A stretch of DNA of 64,000 nucleotides, taken from the NCBI GenBank assembly GCA_026120185.1, contig JANUWF010000101.1:1-64000 (forward strand). Direction: 5' to 3'. Shown here in pieces: positions 34,730 through 48,681 of the stretch. This DNA comes from Voacanga thouarsii. Lineage: Eukaryota; Streptophyta; Magnoliopsida; Gentianales; Apocynaceae. The first letter of the stretch is position 1. Each line of letters opens with the position of its first letter. A program made the translations under genes and the position numbers. The notes beneath the pieces were generated by a model. It was not told where the DNA came from. It saw only the letters and a list, made by a program, of their open reading frames with translations, and made no database searches.

Positions 34730-35999
34730 CTAGGACAATATTTCATCGAAGAAGGAACACGAGCTCAGATCGTCAAAACAACAGCGTTCAGATTAGAATA
34801 CAGCCAGCAACAAATCAGTAACATGATTTAATTTTGAGTAGCATTTTCTCCGAAGAGAAAAGGACCAGAAGAAGAAGATGAAAAGACCAGAAGATCAAGA
34901 TGAAAGCTTTATGCCTGAAGTTCACACAAAAAAAAAAAACAAAGTAACTTAGACTTGTCAGCCAAGAGTAACTTAGACTTGAATGAAAAAAAAAAAAAAA
35001 GAACTAAATAGCAATTGTTTTCTTATATCTTCAACTAAAACAAATAATTTGATACACATACACATCTGATGCGATTTCTTCGTCCAATCAGCCCAGGCTG
35101 GTGATGAGAAAGAGGAGGATGCGCGGTGCTGGCAAGGAAATTGGTCAATGCCCTCGGAGCCTTCCAGGCGCAAAAGAGCACGCTACAGTCATATCTTCCA
35201 CTCACGTCGCCCTTCAACAACTTACAGATATTCACACATTGTACAGAAACTGCATTCGATAAATAATCATCAACCAAAGTACATAACAGAACCAAAGTTT
35301 TACGAGTTCCTTGTAAATTAAACCAAAAACTCAGAAGGAAAACCACGGCTAACCTGACATTGGAGAAGCGATGGCCATATCTATTCCAAAGTATAGTATC
35401 TCGGACCTGGGCTCCATGGCAGAAGAATAGTATTTAATTGGTAATTGGAGTTAGGAGGTCAGCCTCAGACACCGATCTGACGCTGAGCGAGAAGAACATT
35501 GCCTATTGGAGACTTCTGCAGGAGGACGGGGATTTGATCTTACGATCTTACTTATGCAGCTTATTTGTGTGACACTTTCTATTCCTCTTTTCAGAGAGTT
35601 CCCAACCCAAGCAGTATGCGGTGGATACAATACAGAGAAGGAAAGGAATGGTGAAGTTGGGAAACCAAAGGGAAAGTAATGAAAATTTACTGAGAAAATA
35701 TGTTGCGAAAAAAAATTTATATCTTTCTTAGCGCCTTAAACTTTTCAAATTTTCTTTTAAATTAGTAAAAATATATTAGGAGGACTTTTAACTTTTTTTT
35801 TTAATTTTTCTTCTTCCAAATAACACTATACGTAATTTTTTAGAACAAACTTATGTTTAGGAGAAAATATATTTATGATTTTTCTAAATAAAACTATACT
35901 CAATTTTTCTTCTTCTAAATAAAACTATATATTAATGATTAAAACTTTTGATAATTAGAATACTATATATTCAGGTAGTGTTTCGAAAAAGGAGATAAA
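34730..35999 (-). other. Possible 5' gene fragment, product unknown
   Basis: A candidate short exon starts with ATG at about 35421 (minus; MEPRSEILYFGIDMAIASPM) and ends at a possible donor near 35355. A second open stretch (35035-35346) contains KTLVLLCTLVDDYLSNAVSV. I recognise neither. The rest to 35999 is AT-rich. Confidence 0.3.
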
Positions 36000-36265
36000 A
36001 GAATACAAAAATTCGTATTTGTTTTCAATAGGTATTGATTTACAATTAATATGAATTAATATAATAAAAGAATTGTCAAAAAATGTAAAAAATCAAATTC
36101 GTGACAGATCTCTCGCAGACTGCCGTGGATTAACCACAGAATAATTGAGAAATTTATTCTTCCGTGGCAAATTGATACAGATTTGCCATGGAATCAATTC
36201 AATTGACCAATTTCATGGCAATTTCGTGACAAATTGTCACGGATTTGCTAGGAAACTAGTAAATA
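36000..36265. repeat. CACTA-like subterminal repeat, ccgtggcaaat family, partial
   Basis: Matches 19757-20060 at moderate identity: aggagat-aa-gaata, gaattaatataataaaagaat, ccgtggcaaatt, ccaatttcatggcaattt. It sits about 240 bp to the left of the 5' LTR, whereas the better-matching copies sit directly to the right of LTR1 and the 3' LTR. Confidence 0.7.
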
Positions 36266-36503
36266 CAAATAAATTTAAAATTCTTTTTATCTCTATTCTG
36301 CCTAACACATTTTTTTTATTTATATATTATCTATCATTATACATTAAATTAAACTCAAAAGGCTCATGGAAATATTACAAAATAAGTGACATGCCTATGT
36401 TCGCTACTTGTCATTACACATATAATTTAATTCATGAATACAAGTAATTAACATATGAATATTATAGAAATTTATAAACAATAAGGTCCATTTTCAAAAA
36501 ATG

Positions 36504-38562
36504 TGTGACACCGCACTCAATTGAGAGTTTGGAAGTTTAATAATATGGCTATTTGGGATTGAATCATAAATTAAATGCATCATACATGGCTATTTTATGT
36601 GCTCTCTAAGAGTATTCTCTTAAGAAAAATGTGTTTGATAAGTTAATTATTTTGTTTGGCATGGTAAGTAATTTATATGCAAGTAATTGTTCATTTTATC
36701 CATATATATACTATGTATAGAAAATTAATTAGTGAAATTAACTTGAGGATTACTTTTTCAATAAATTTATCCCAATGATCTTCCTCTTGTGCAAAGAACA
36801 CTCTTAAACAAATTCATTTTTAATTAGGGTTTCGGGTTTATTTCCCAAGCTAATAATCTTGGTCAAATTTTGGGTCAAAGCTAATTTTGACCTCTTGAAT
36901 TGATTTCTTGAATGGACCCAAGACCCATTTCTTACACCCATGGATTTTTTTTTTTTTTTTTAACTCAACAAAACACCCTCAATCCTAACCATTGGACATA
37001 GGGTATTTTTAAGTGAACCCATTTCAACCCTTGGATCAAAATGTACCCTAGTATAAAATCAAAATTTCCCCATTTCCTCCCCCATAATGGCCGAAATTCC
37101 CTCTCCATTCTTCCCCAAGTCTTTTTCCTTCTTCTTCTTCCTAGAAGCAGCCCTCCCCTCCTCTCCATTGAAGCTGGCCGACAGCTTGCTCCCCCAACAT
37201 TCCCAACCGAAATTCTTGCACCCACATGCAAGTCTTAGCTTGGCAATCATTCTTCCTCCAACTACCATCATTTCTTGGGGTTTAGAGAGGCATTTTCAGT
37301 GATTTTTCAGCCAAGAGCAAAGGTAATTTCTCCATGTGTTTTTCCTTCTTCTTTTCTATTTCCATAGTAATCGAATATGGTCTCACTCACCATTTCATTT
37401 TCTTGAAAAATCATTCCATAAGAGAGCCAAAGATTTGAAGATCAAGCCTCCATCTTGTCACCTTTTATTTGTATAAGACTAGAGCTCCAAAGAGGTAACC
37501 AAAGCTTGCATTTTCTTCTTTTGTTTCTAGCTTGACCGAAATTTCTAGCTTGCTGGACAGATTTTCATTTTTAATTTGTTTAAGCATTTTTTGAGTGTTG
37601 ATGTGTGATGTAAATGTTGATATTTATGTTAAGGGATGTTGTATGATGTGCGAAATGAAGTCTTGTACGCAAAGAAGTCTTTTTTTAGCCACTTATATAG
37701 CATAAAACCGAAATTTGCATTTTCTGTCCAGATTTGTGAAAATGTGGTTTGAAGCCTTGATTTGATGTTTCCTTCTTGGATTTGTGTTAAATAATGTTGT
37801 ATTCATGTTGAGTAAATGATGCCTTATGTGTATGATATATGTATTGGTGTTATTGCTTGAATTTTGGTGTTTTTTTTTTTTTATGCTCAAGTATTGTTGG
37901 AGTAAAACAGGGTGTTGCTGGAAAATCGAAGTTTGGAATGGATGTTGTTTTGATTGAGATAAGTGATGATCATATGGACTGTGAATGATATTTTATAGGG
38001 TCTAGGGTGTGTTGGGGATTTATTTGAGGGTGTATAAAGGTTTGGTGTTTGAAAATTGTGGTGTTTTGATGAGTATATGTTTGCTGCCAGAAAACCCCTG
38101 TTCAGAGACCTGAATTTAAACCACCGAAAAATATATTTATTGTTGGATTTTAAGGCTGATTTTTGTATTGTGCAAACTAGGGGATGTTATAAAAATTATG
38201 GCTCAAAAATCATTGAAAAACTCCAAGTATTTTGAAAGTTATGAATTTTTGAAAATTGTTGCTCCAGAGTGGTCGTGATTCTGGCGAGATGTTTGAGAAA
38301 TTTAATTAACCTGGTTTTTCAAATATTTTTGGGAAAGGAATTGCATGGTAATTCACCTAACATATAGGAGTGTTATTCTGGAAATTTTCAGCAAGAAACA
38401 AAATTTTTTCCATAGATAATTAAAACGACTTTTGAGGCCTCTAAACTGCTTCACAAACAGAGTTTTACACTAAGGGTTTAAAACATGAATTTTGCCCTGA
38501 AAATTTCTTTAGCCAGATTGAAATGAATCTACATAAAATTTATGAGATATTTCAACTTTCTG

Positions 38563-38599
<37 letters not shown>

Positions 38600-40669
38600 C
38601 TAGTTAACTATCTACTTAGTTACCTATTTATTTATTTTATTTTACTATTTATTTAGTTAATTAACTATTTATTTAGTTATTTACTAATTTATTTACATAT
38701 TATCTATTTATTTATCTACTTATTTATTATCTATTTATTTGCCTATTTACTTACTTATTTAATTACTTATTTATTTATTCATTGATTGATTGATTTGTTT
38801 ATTTACTTACTTATCAATCTTGCTATTTATTCATCGTTTAAATCATTTGTTCTTTTTTAACTTGATGGGATGTTTCCCGCCCTAATCTATGTGGATTGAT
38901 TTCTTGATTAAGGGTTTAGGATTAATAATATTAGAATATGCAAGTGTGATTAGCATGAGGAGATATAAGAGATTACTTGGAGCATAAGTAACCTCTTTTT
39001 TTCTTAGGGATTTATGTAGTTTGATCTCTAAGGAAATGTGATCAAGAGATTAATTTTTGTAAAATTTATATTAGATTTGGAGCCGGATTTGGGAGGAAGG
39101 AAGGATTGAAAAATTTGATAAGATTTCTTTTACTAAGCTTTTGGACAAGGTAAGTCCTTGCATCTCATGACTCGTTTATGCAAACAACTCTATGGAAAGT
39201 TCATATAATCATGTACACATATTTATGTCACAAGAAGCACATGATATGATTTCACTTATGAGTTTTATTTTATGGCACTTGGTATCACTTTAAGCACTTT
39301 ACGACTTCCACTTGGGAAAAGTATGCATGATCAATTTTTGAAATCTTCTTATGAATATTATGATATGATTCGGAGCCATGCATCAATGTTTATATCTAAT
39401 GACAATTTTTCCTTCATGCATATAATTGCGAAAATCATAGCATATGATTTTGGCTCCTAACAATTATCACTGTTGAGGCAAGGTATGAACTAATTTGATT
39501 TATTTGTGCCTGGAGCAAATTTGAATAGAACGGATGACATGATTTCTATTTTAAAAGTATTTTTGAGAGAATGTATGATTGTGGTTTTGAATTGGGCTGA
39601 ATTTTAAACCAAATATGGTTTTGGGGACAGAAACAATGTTTTGATAATGAAATTGTACATTCCAAATCGGAATGGGAATTTCTTGAATCTCCTTGTTGAG
39701 GACTTGAGTACTCAAAGGGGCGAAGCTATAGGGCTAGCTTTCGTTAGACTAGGAGAGATTTCCGGTTGATAGGCCGTCTCCGAGAAACTGTCCTTTCCAA
39801 ACGGGGCGTCAGTCCTAATAGTTTAGCCAGGTCCTTAGCTAGCAGCGCAATTTTGAGAACTCTGACGGACGGACGTGGGACATCCGGACCTGAGGCAAAT
39901 GTGTAAGGGAGAAGAAGGTGGATGATTCTCTCTGTAGGTTGATCACCTACACGTGATTATTTTTGTACATACCGTAGCCATATTTGTATGGTATTGTTGA
40001 AATATAGTCTCGATACGCGATGTGGTTGAATAATGATAGATTCCAGACTTTTGCTAAAACGAATTCTTGTTTTCCAGGAATTTTGACTTGAATAGATTGC
40101 CCAACAAAATTCTTATATACATTTCTTAATCAATCGTACTTGTGGATCTCTCCTCAAAAAAAAAAAAAAAAAAATAAAAGAGAGAGAAAGAAAGAAAACT
40201 TGACAATGGATTTGAGATGGACAAATGCAAATTTTCTGTTGTTTACATCCGTTCAATTTATTTCATAAGCATGCATTATGTCATTGATTTCATAACTATC
40301 ACTTTCATATACTGCGGACTTATTGAGATTATTTATAATCTCACACGACTTTTCCAAACCTCAATTTTTTTCAGGTTAGTGTATGTTTATCAGGACCAAG
40401 TGCTGAAGATCATTTTGTAATAGATTAGGTTTTGATACTCTTCTACTATTACTCTAGTGATAATGTATAAGGATTTCGTTTGGCTTATAGAGTTTTATCC
40501 TTGTGAGTCTGTATTGGGATTTATTTACTTAGTAATTCAGTTTCCACTTTGTAGTTAATGTTAGTTATACCTTGTTGCTTTCTTTTCTTCTGTTGTTATA
40601 AAGACCCCTTGTCTAAGAGGACGGGGCGACATTCCCTGGTCATTTAGGTCACTTAGTAGGGGTGTTACA
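36504..40669 (+). repeat. 5' LTR of the gypsy element
   Basis: Begins tgtgacaccgcactcaattg and ends ggggtgttaca, giving complementary TGTGACACC/GGTGTTACA ends. The length is 4166 bp. It is nearly identical to the 3' LTR apart from microsatellite length differences (AT tract near 38565), small indels and substitutions, suggesting a fairly young insertion. Confidence 0.92.
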
Positions 40670-40670
40670 A

Positions 40671-40687
40671 TTGGTATCAGAGAGAGG
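40671..40687 (+). other. Primer-binding site, initiator tRNA-Met type
   Basis: ttggtatcagagagagg starts one base after the 5' LTR. TGGTATCAGAG is the usual complement of the 3' end of plant initiator tRNA-Met, used to prime minus-strand DNA synthesis. Confidence 0.85.
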
Positions 40688-43280
40688 TATAGAATAAAAA
40701 AAAAAAAAAAACCTTGGATGTTAGATCAAACCATAGTCTTGGTATTAGTTCTAGATTATAATTTAAGAGTAACTATAGTTGTTAAGGTGTGATCTCTTCT
40801 AATGATTAGAACTTTAAATCTTGAAAGGTATTGATGTCTTGATATGGGAGATGATTTTACCCCTGTATATTATTGTGGTGATAACTTGGAAAAGGTCATG
40901 AGGAAAAGTCTCTATCAATAAATTCATGTAAAGATTTTGGAGCATTTGATAAGTATATTTATGTGAGAGTCCTTAAGTGCAAGGGTTTGGATGTGATAGT
41001 ATGACGAATAGTCTTGATTCCTTAGGTAGTCTTTTGATTTTGATTACTCTCCTTCAGAATTAGCAACTAGAATTGTGTTATGACGTTTGTGTAATAGCTT
41101 AAAGATGTTGATTCTTCTAGGATCTAGGATTTTGAGCGTTATGTTCTGCAGATTTGTGAAAATAGGGGATATTCTTTGGAATGCTTCTATAAATGCAAGT
41201 GATGTAGGCCATAGGGATATTATTCGGAATGTTCTTCCAAGTTCATGTTGTGTATGTTATGTGATGATTACTCTATATGTCTTGCTATTTGATGGAGCAT
41301 GCCATGCGTTACTTTGAACTTAGCATGTGGCATATTTGCACATCCATTTAGGGTTAAGATCATGGGGGTTGAGGAATGTCTCAATGAGAAGTATTAGAAT
41401 ATTGTTTAGAAGTATAATTGAGAGAAATGATGGATGTGGGTAGTAGGTACCATCTCTATTGTGTACTACTGCATCAGGAGAAGGAAGACCTAGATGGCAC
41501 GATTTTGTGAACATCTCCAAGGACGTGGAACTCTTCTAAAGACTGTTAGGGCAACAACGGAATTACAAGGGAGAGCAGGAAAAGACTACATCGGTGGAAG
41601 TTGCAACAATATTTGATAATCACTACAAGAGGAATTGATATGTGGAACAGGATAATTAAGTTTAGGAAGTCAAACATGAGAAGCGTCACTTGCGAAGATT
41701 TCACATATTCGAGGAAGGATTGCTCGAGACCATTTCGGCTTAAAAGAGGAAACCTTATTCCATTGCTATGATCGTAGGTATGAACTCAATGTTGCAAATG
41801 TCTATTAAAGAACTCTCTTGGAACAGGGAAAAATTTAGGAACCGGAGAACTTCACAAAGATTAAAAGTTTTCTAATATTGGAGAGCGACAACCACCATTC
41901 ATTAAGAATGCACAATCTGTACGCTCTCTCTGACTATGCTTTGTCAGAATAAGGACCTTATGCATTATTATGTGAATACAACAAAACAAGAAAATGAAGA
42001 CATGTGGGTTTCTTCAATGATCATTCGATTTAATCGATCCCAATTATTCCCTCTTTCTTCTAAACCTTTCACGTGAACTCCTTTCTTTCAGTTGTTATGA
42101 ATTTTCCACCAAGGCTGGGTTTTCAAAACCACTTCACCTACTTCATTCTTTGATAGATAATTACTTCTCATTAAATGCATCTACATTGTGTTCTACTTCA
42201 CTGATGGCATCATTATGTTAAATTATCATTTCTTATCTCATCAGACTTAATCCATCTATTTTATTATTTACTTCAATTCTATGATGCTACACATCAACAT
42301 GTACCTCTGCTTTTCGAGCTTTGCTAATTATTGTCTCCGCCGTTTGGTGCGAATTTTCTTCTAAGACTCGATTGATTCAAGCAACCTTTATGGATTTGAT
42401 TTAGCTCACTTTGATTTGTATCTTAACTTGTTAGTTCCTCATATCTCCAAAATCATAATGTCACCATTTATATAAAATTTTCACTCTTTATCCTTGTAGT
42501 CTCTTTGATACTCGAAATTTTCTTGTCCATTTTAACGATATTGATTTGATATGATTATCCTTCCACCCATTATCTCCTAGAAATCTGTTATTTTCCATAA
42601 TACACCTCTTCCCTAAAAAGTTTGAGTAGTTAAGGAACTCTTCCTCACTACTGAACTAAATTATTCAATTCCTCTCCATAATAATACTTACTTCGACAAT
42701 TAAAAATGACAATCAATTCACTCTTTGTTTTCCTGTAGATTTCATAATTGCTCTAAATTTTCTACTTTTTCTAATGTTTCTTTCTTGTGCTCAGTTTTGA
42801 GCTTGATATCTTCTTTAAACCCACTTCTTATATTAACACTTGAATATCCAAGAACTTATATTATTCAATCATTGCAAGTATTCAATTCTCATCAACCACA
42901 ATAAATTCTTGAATAAACAATTGCTTCAATCTTTTCATACCCTTTTGTGTTTTCTTAACTATTAAATTTCCTACGATATTGAATTTAGTCTACTCCTAAT
43001 TTCTTTATTCCCTTCAATCTCACAACTTCTTCCTTAGAATAGGGTGTGCATGAGATTGAGACTACAACATATACCCTACACCAAGTAGCACGAAATCAGG
43101 AAGCCCACATATGATCTAAAGTTGGCAATGATAGTAATTGTCTTGAAAAAATAAAGATATTATCTTTATAGAAGAAGATTATGAGAAATCAGTGGCGCTT
43201 GGTTGAATAATCAAGAATTTCAAGCCTTAAAGGAAAGTAAAGGGAAGAAACTTCTAAGGAAAGCCCCATTTAAGCCGGTA
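40688..43280 (+). other. Gypsy interior without recognisable gag or polymerase
   Basis: About 2.6 kb of AT-rich, stop-rich DNA where gag, protease, reverse transcriptase and RNase H should lie. Short ORFs (41087-41317, 41320-41520 minus) show no known motif. From about 42000 to 43050 the plus strand is pyrimidine-rich and could be foreign sequence inserted or exchanged. Confidence 0.5.
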
Positions 43281-43284
43281 CACC

Positions 43285-44527
43285 ATTTACCCTGAGAGAC
43301 AAAGATGTATATAGATTTGAAGAGAATGTCTTGGTGGCCAGGCATGAAGAAAGACATAACGCAATATTTATCTGTGTGATTCACTTGTCAAAAGGTAAAG
43401 CCGAAACATAAGAAAGCTACTAGATTACTACAACCTTTACCGGTACCAGATTGGAAATGGGAATGTGTCACGATGGACTTCGTCACCAGACTACCAATAC
43501 TAGGGCTCAAAAGGATGCTGTTTTGGTAGTAGTAGACTGACTGACAAAAATTGCGCATTTAATTCCAATAAACGTGTGGTATTCGATGGAAAAATTAGCA
43601 CATGTTTATATTCAAGAAGTTGTGAGGTTACATAGAGTGCCGACAATCATCGTATCAGATAGAGATCCTCGATTCAGCTCCAGATTTTAGGCAAATTTTC
43701 AAGAAGCTATGGGGTCAACTTTATAGTTCAGTACTTCTGCCAACCCTCAGATAGATGGACAATTGGAGCATGTGATACAAATTCTTGCGGATATGTTCAG
43801 GGCATGTGTGATGGACTTTTGGGAGAAATGGATTAATAGTATCTCGTATGCAGAATTGGCCTACAATAATAGTTACCAAGCTTCTATTGGCATGGCGTTA
43901 TATGAAACCTTATATGGGCGGAAATGTCAAACCCCACTGTATTGGGGATGGAGCGAAGACGGTCAGATCGATAAAGAAGGGGGAATGAATATCCAAGAGA
44001 TGGCCGATAAGGTTAAGCTAATACAAGGTAGACTAAGGGCTGCTCAGAGTAGACAGAAAAGCTATGTAGATAATCGCTGGTGAGAATTAGAGTTTGAAGT
44101 AGGCGATGAGGTATTTTTGACGTTAACCTCGAGTCGAGGGATTCTGAGGCATCCGAAGGGTGGAAAGCTTAGCCCTAGGTACATTGGACCATTCCCGATC
44201 ATTAAGAGAATCGGAGTTGTGGCATACAGGTCAGAACTGCTGAATGGATTAACAGGTATCCACGACGTGTTTCATATATCCCAGCTGAAGAAATACAATC
44301 CAGATCCGGAGCATGTCCTGAACGATAAGCCATTATATCTGCAACCAAATCTGCCATATGTGGAGAAGCCAGTCAAGATACTAGGACGAAGCGTAAAGGA
44401 GTTAAGAAATAAGAAAATCCCCAAGGTCAAGGTGATATGGGAGCACCATAGAGCTCAAGATGCCACTTGGGAGACCGAGGAGTGGATGAAGAGGAAATAT
44501 CCTGAGTTGATGAGATGTATGGCATAG
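43285..44527 (+). pseudogene. Gypsy integrase with chromodomain-like C-terminus, decayed
   Basis: Frames give MSWWPGMKKDI (end of the zinc-binding region), VPDWKWECVTMDFVTRLP (first catalytic Asp), VPTIIVSDRDPRFSS (second Asp), and GQLEHVIQILADMFRA (catalytic Glu). These are followed by the GKLSPRYIGPFPI and DVFHISQLKKY motifs and a terminal VIWEHHRAQDATWETEEWM segment like a Tekay/Del chromodomain-type tail, stopping at TAG 44525-44527. Several in-frame stops look like C-to-T changes on one strand or the other (for example TGA after YVDNRW at 44081-44083), plus frameshifts near 43510 and 43720. The copy is inactive. Confidence 0.88.
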
Positions 44528-44550
44528 TGTAATTTCAAGGACGAAATTTT

Positions 44551-44566
44551 CTTAAGTAGGGGAGGA
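44551..44566 (+). other. Polypurine tract before the 3' LTR
   Basis: taagtaggggaggatg-type purine run directly abutting the TGTGACACC start of the 3' LTR at 44567; the usual plus-strand primer position. Confidence 0.75.
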
Positions 44567-47500
44567 TGTGACACCCCACTCAATTGAGAGTTTGGAAGCT
44601 TAATAATATGGCTATTTGGTATTGCAGCATACATGGCTATTTTATGTGCTCTCTATGTGTATTCTCTTAAGAAAAATGTGTTTGATAAGTTAATTATTTT
44701 GTTTGGCATGGTAAGTAATTTATATGCAAGTAATTGTTCATTTTATCCATATATATACTATGTATAGAAAATTAATTAGTGAAATTAACTTGAGGATTAC
44801 TTTTTCAATAAATTTATCCCAATGATCTTTCTCTTGTGCAAAGAACACTCTTAAACAAATTCATTTTTAATTAGGGTTTCGGCTTTATTTCCCAAGCTAA
44901 TAATCTTGGTCAAATTTTGGGTCAAATCTAATTTTGACCTCTTGAATTGATTTCTTGAATGGACCCAAGACCCATTTCTTACACCCATGGATTTTTTTTT
45001 TTTTTTTAACTCAACAAAACACCCTCAATCCTAACCATTGGACATAGGGTATTTTTAAGTGAACCCATTTCAACCCTTGGATCAAAATGTACCCTAGTAT
45101 AAAATCAAAATTTCCCCATTTCCTCCCCCATAATGGCCGAAATTCCCTCTCCATTCTTCCCCAAGTCTTTTTCCTTCATCTTCTTCCTAGAAGCAGCCCT
45201 CCCCTCCTCTCCATTGAAGCTGGCCGACAGCTTGCTCCCCCAACATTCCCAACCGAAATTCTTGCACCCACATGCAAGTCTTAGCTTGGCAATCATTCTT
45301 CCTCCAACTACCATCATTTCTTGGGGTTTAGAGAGGCATTTTCAGTGATTTTTCAGCCAAGAGCAAAGGTAATTTCTCCATGTGTTTTTCCTTCTTCTTT
45401 TCTATTTCCATAGTAATCGAATATGGTTTCACTCACCATTTCATTTTCTTGAAAAATCATTCCATAAGAGAGCCAAAGATTTGAAGATCAAGCCTCCATC
45501 TTGTCACCTTTTATTTGTATAAGACTAGAGCTCCAAAGAGGTAACCAAAGCTTGCATTTTCTTCTTTTGTCTCTAGCTTGACCGAAATTTCTAGCTTGCT
45601 GGACAGATTTTTATTTTTAATTTGTTTAAGCATTTTGAGTGTTGATGTGTGATGTAAATGTTGATATTTATGTTAAGGGATGTTGTATGATGTGCGAAAT
45701 GAAGTCTTGTAGGCAAAGAAGTCTTTTTTTAGCCACTTATATAGCATAAAACCGAAATTTGCATTTTCTGTCCAGATTTGTGAAAATGTGGGTTGAAGCC
45801 TTGATTTGATGTTTCCTTCTTGGATTTGTGTTAAATAATGTTGTATTCATGTTGAGTAAATGATGCCTTATGTGTATGATATATGTATTGGTGTTATTGC
45901 TTGAATTTTGGTGTTTTTTTTTATGCTCAAGTATTGTTGGAGTAAAACAGGGTGTTGCTGGAAAATCGAAGTTTGGAATGGATGTTGTTTTGATTGAGAT
46001 AAGTGATGATCATATGGACTGTGAATGATATTTTATAGGGTCTAGGGTGTGTTGGGGATTTATTTGAGGGTGTATAAAGGTTTGGTGTTTGAAAATTGTG
46101 GTGTTTTGATGAGTATATGTTTGCTGCCAGAAAACCCCTGTTCAGAGATCTGACTTTAAACCACCGAAAAATATACTTATTGTTGGATTTTAAGGCTGAT
46201 TTTTGTATTGTACAAACTAGGGGATGTTATAAAAATTATGGCTCAAGAATCATTGAAAAACTCCAAGTATTTTGAAAGTTATGAATTTTTGAAAATTGTT
46301 GCTCCAGAGTGGTCGTGATTCTGGCGAGATGTTTGAGAAATTTAATTAACCTGGTTTTTCAAATAGTTTTGGGAAAGGAATTGCATGGTAATTCACCTAA
46401 CATATAGGAGTGTTATTCTGGAAATTTTCAGCAAGAAACAAAATGTTTTCCATAGATAATTAAATCGACTTTTGAGGCCTCTAAACTGCTTCACAAACAG
46501 AGTTTTACACGAAGGGTTTAAAACATGAATTTTGCCTTGAAAATTTCTTTAGCCAGATTGAAATGAATCTACATAAAATTTATGAGATATTTCAACTTTC
46601 TGGAAAAAATATATATATTAGCTAGTTAACTATCTACTTAGTTACCTATTTATTTATTTTATTTTACTATTTATTTAGTTAATTAACTATTTATTTAGTT
46701 ATTTACTTATTTATTTACATATTATCTATTTATTTATCTACTTATTTATTACCTATTTATTTGCCTATTTACTTACTTGTTTAATTACTTATTTATTTAT
46801 TCATTGATTGATTTATTTGTTTATTTACTTACTTATCAATCTTGCTATTTATTCATCGTTTAAATCATTTGTTCTTTTTTAACTTGATGGGATGTTTCCC
46901 GCCCTAATCTATGTGGATTAATTTCTTGATTAAGGGTTTAGGACTAATAATATTAGAATAAGCAAGTGTGATTAGCATGAGGAGATAGAAGAGATTACTT
47001 GGAGCATAAGTAACCTCTTTTTTTCTTTGGGATTTATGTAGTTTGATCTCTAAGGACATGTGATCAAGAGATTAATTCTTGTATAATTTATATTAGATTT
47101 GAAGCCAGATTTGGGAGGAAGGAAGGATTGAAAAATTTGAAAAGATTTCTTTTGCTAAGCTTTTGGACAAGGTAAGTCCTTGCATCTCATGACTTGTTTA
47201 TGCAAAACAACTCTATGGAAAGTTCATATAATCATGTACACATATTTATGTCACAAGAAGCACATGGTATGATTTCACTTATGAGTTTTATTTTATGGCA
47301 CTTGGTATCACTTTAAGCACTTTACGACTTCCACTTGGGAAAAGTATGCATGATCAATTTTTGAAATCTTCTTCTGAATGTTATGATATGATTAGGAGCC
47401 ATGCATCATTGTTTATATCTAATCACAATTTTTCCTTCATGCATATAATTGCGAAAATCAAAGCATAAGATTTTGGCTCCTAACAGTTATCACTGTTGAG

Positions 47501-48681
47501 GCAAGGTATGAACTAATTTGATTTATTTGTGCCTTGAGCAAATTTGAATAGAACGGATGACATGATTTCTATTTTTAAAGTATTTTTGAGAGAATGTACG
47601 ATTGTGGTTTTGAATTGGGCTGAATTTTAAGCCAAATATGGTTTTGGGGACAGAAACAATGTTTTGACAATGAAATTGTACATTCCAAATCGGAATGGGA
47701 ATTTCTTGAATCTCCTTGTTGAGGACTTGAGTACTCAAAGGGGCGAAGCTATAGGGCTAGCTTTCGTTAGACTAGGAGTGATTTCCGATTGATAGGCCGT
47801 CTCCGGGAAATTGTCCTTTCCAAACGGGGCGTCAGTCCTAATAGTTTAGCCAGGTCCTTAGCTAGCAGCAGAGTTTTGAGAACTCTGACGGACGGATGTG
47901 GGACATCCGGGCCTGAGGCAAATGTGTAAGAGAGAAGAAGGAGTTCTCTCTGTAGGTTGATCATCTACACGTGATTATTTTTGTACATATCGTAGCCATA
48001 TTTGTATGGTATTGTTGATCTACAGTCTCGATACGCGATGTGGTTGAATAATGATAGATTCCAGACTTTTGCTAAAACGAATTCTTGTTCCAGGAATTTT
48101 GACTTGAACTGATTACCTAGAAAAATTCTTATATACATTTCTAAATCAATCGTACTTGTGGATCTCTCTTCAAAAAAAAAAAAAAAAAAAAAAAAGAGAA
48201 AGAAAGAAAACTTGACAATGGATTTGAGATGGACAAATGCAAATTTTCTGTACTTTACATCTGTTCAATTTATTTCATAAGCATGCTTTATGTCATTGAT
48301 TTCATAACTATCACTTTCACATACTGCGGACTTATTGAGATTATTTATAATCTCACACTACTTTTCCAAACCTCAATTTTTTTCAGGGTAGTGTATGTTT
48401 ATCAAGACCAAGTGCTGATGATCATTTTATTATAGATTAGGTTTTGATACTCTTCTACCATTATTCTAGTGATAATGTATAAGGATTTCGTTTAGCTTAC
48501 AGAGTTTTATCCTTGTGAGTTTGTATTGGGATTTATTTAGTTAGTAATTCAGTTTCCACTTTGAAGTTAATGTTAGTTATACCTCGTTGCTTTCTTTTCT
48601 TCTGTTGTTATAAAGACCCCTTGTCTAAGAGGACGGGGCAACATTCCCTGGTCATTTAGGCCACTAAGTAGGGGTGTTACA
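44567..48681 (+). repeat. 3' LTR of the gypsy element
   Basis: Begins tgtgacaccccactcaattg and ends ggggtgttaca; 4115 bp. It is closest to LTR1 (15684-19756), and the DNA after both is the same, so these two are parts of one duplicated block. Relative to the 5' LTR the AT tract is nearly lost (46605-46617). Confidence 0.92.

Larger units (their letters stand above)
36504..48681 (+). mobile_element. Ty3/gypsy retrotransposon with 4.1-kb LTRs and a reduced interior
   Basis: The 5' LTR (36504-40669) and 3' LTR (44567-48681) flank an interior of 3.9 kb, shorter than either LTR. The interior retains a primer-binding site, an integrase/chromodomain-like remnant and a polypurine tract; gag, protease, reverse transcriptase and RNase H are not recognisable. 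The long LTRs and the integrase C-terminus fit the Tekay/Del chromovirus group. The 5 bases before the element (aaatg) and after it (aagga) do not match, so it is not a clean single insertion. Confidence 0.85.

Noticed and set aside
43763..44527. Possible active integrase, because two long frames adjoin
   Set aside because: Stops and frameshifts interrupt the catalytic region upstream, and a TGA separates the two frames.
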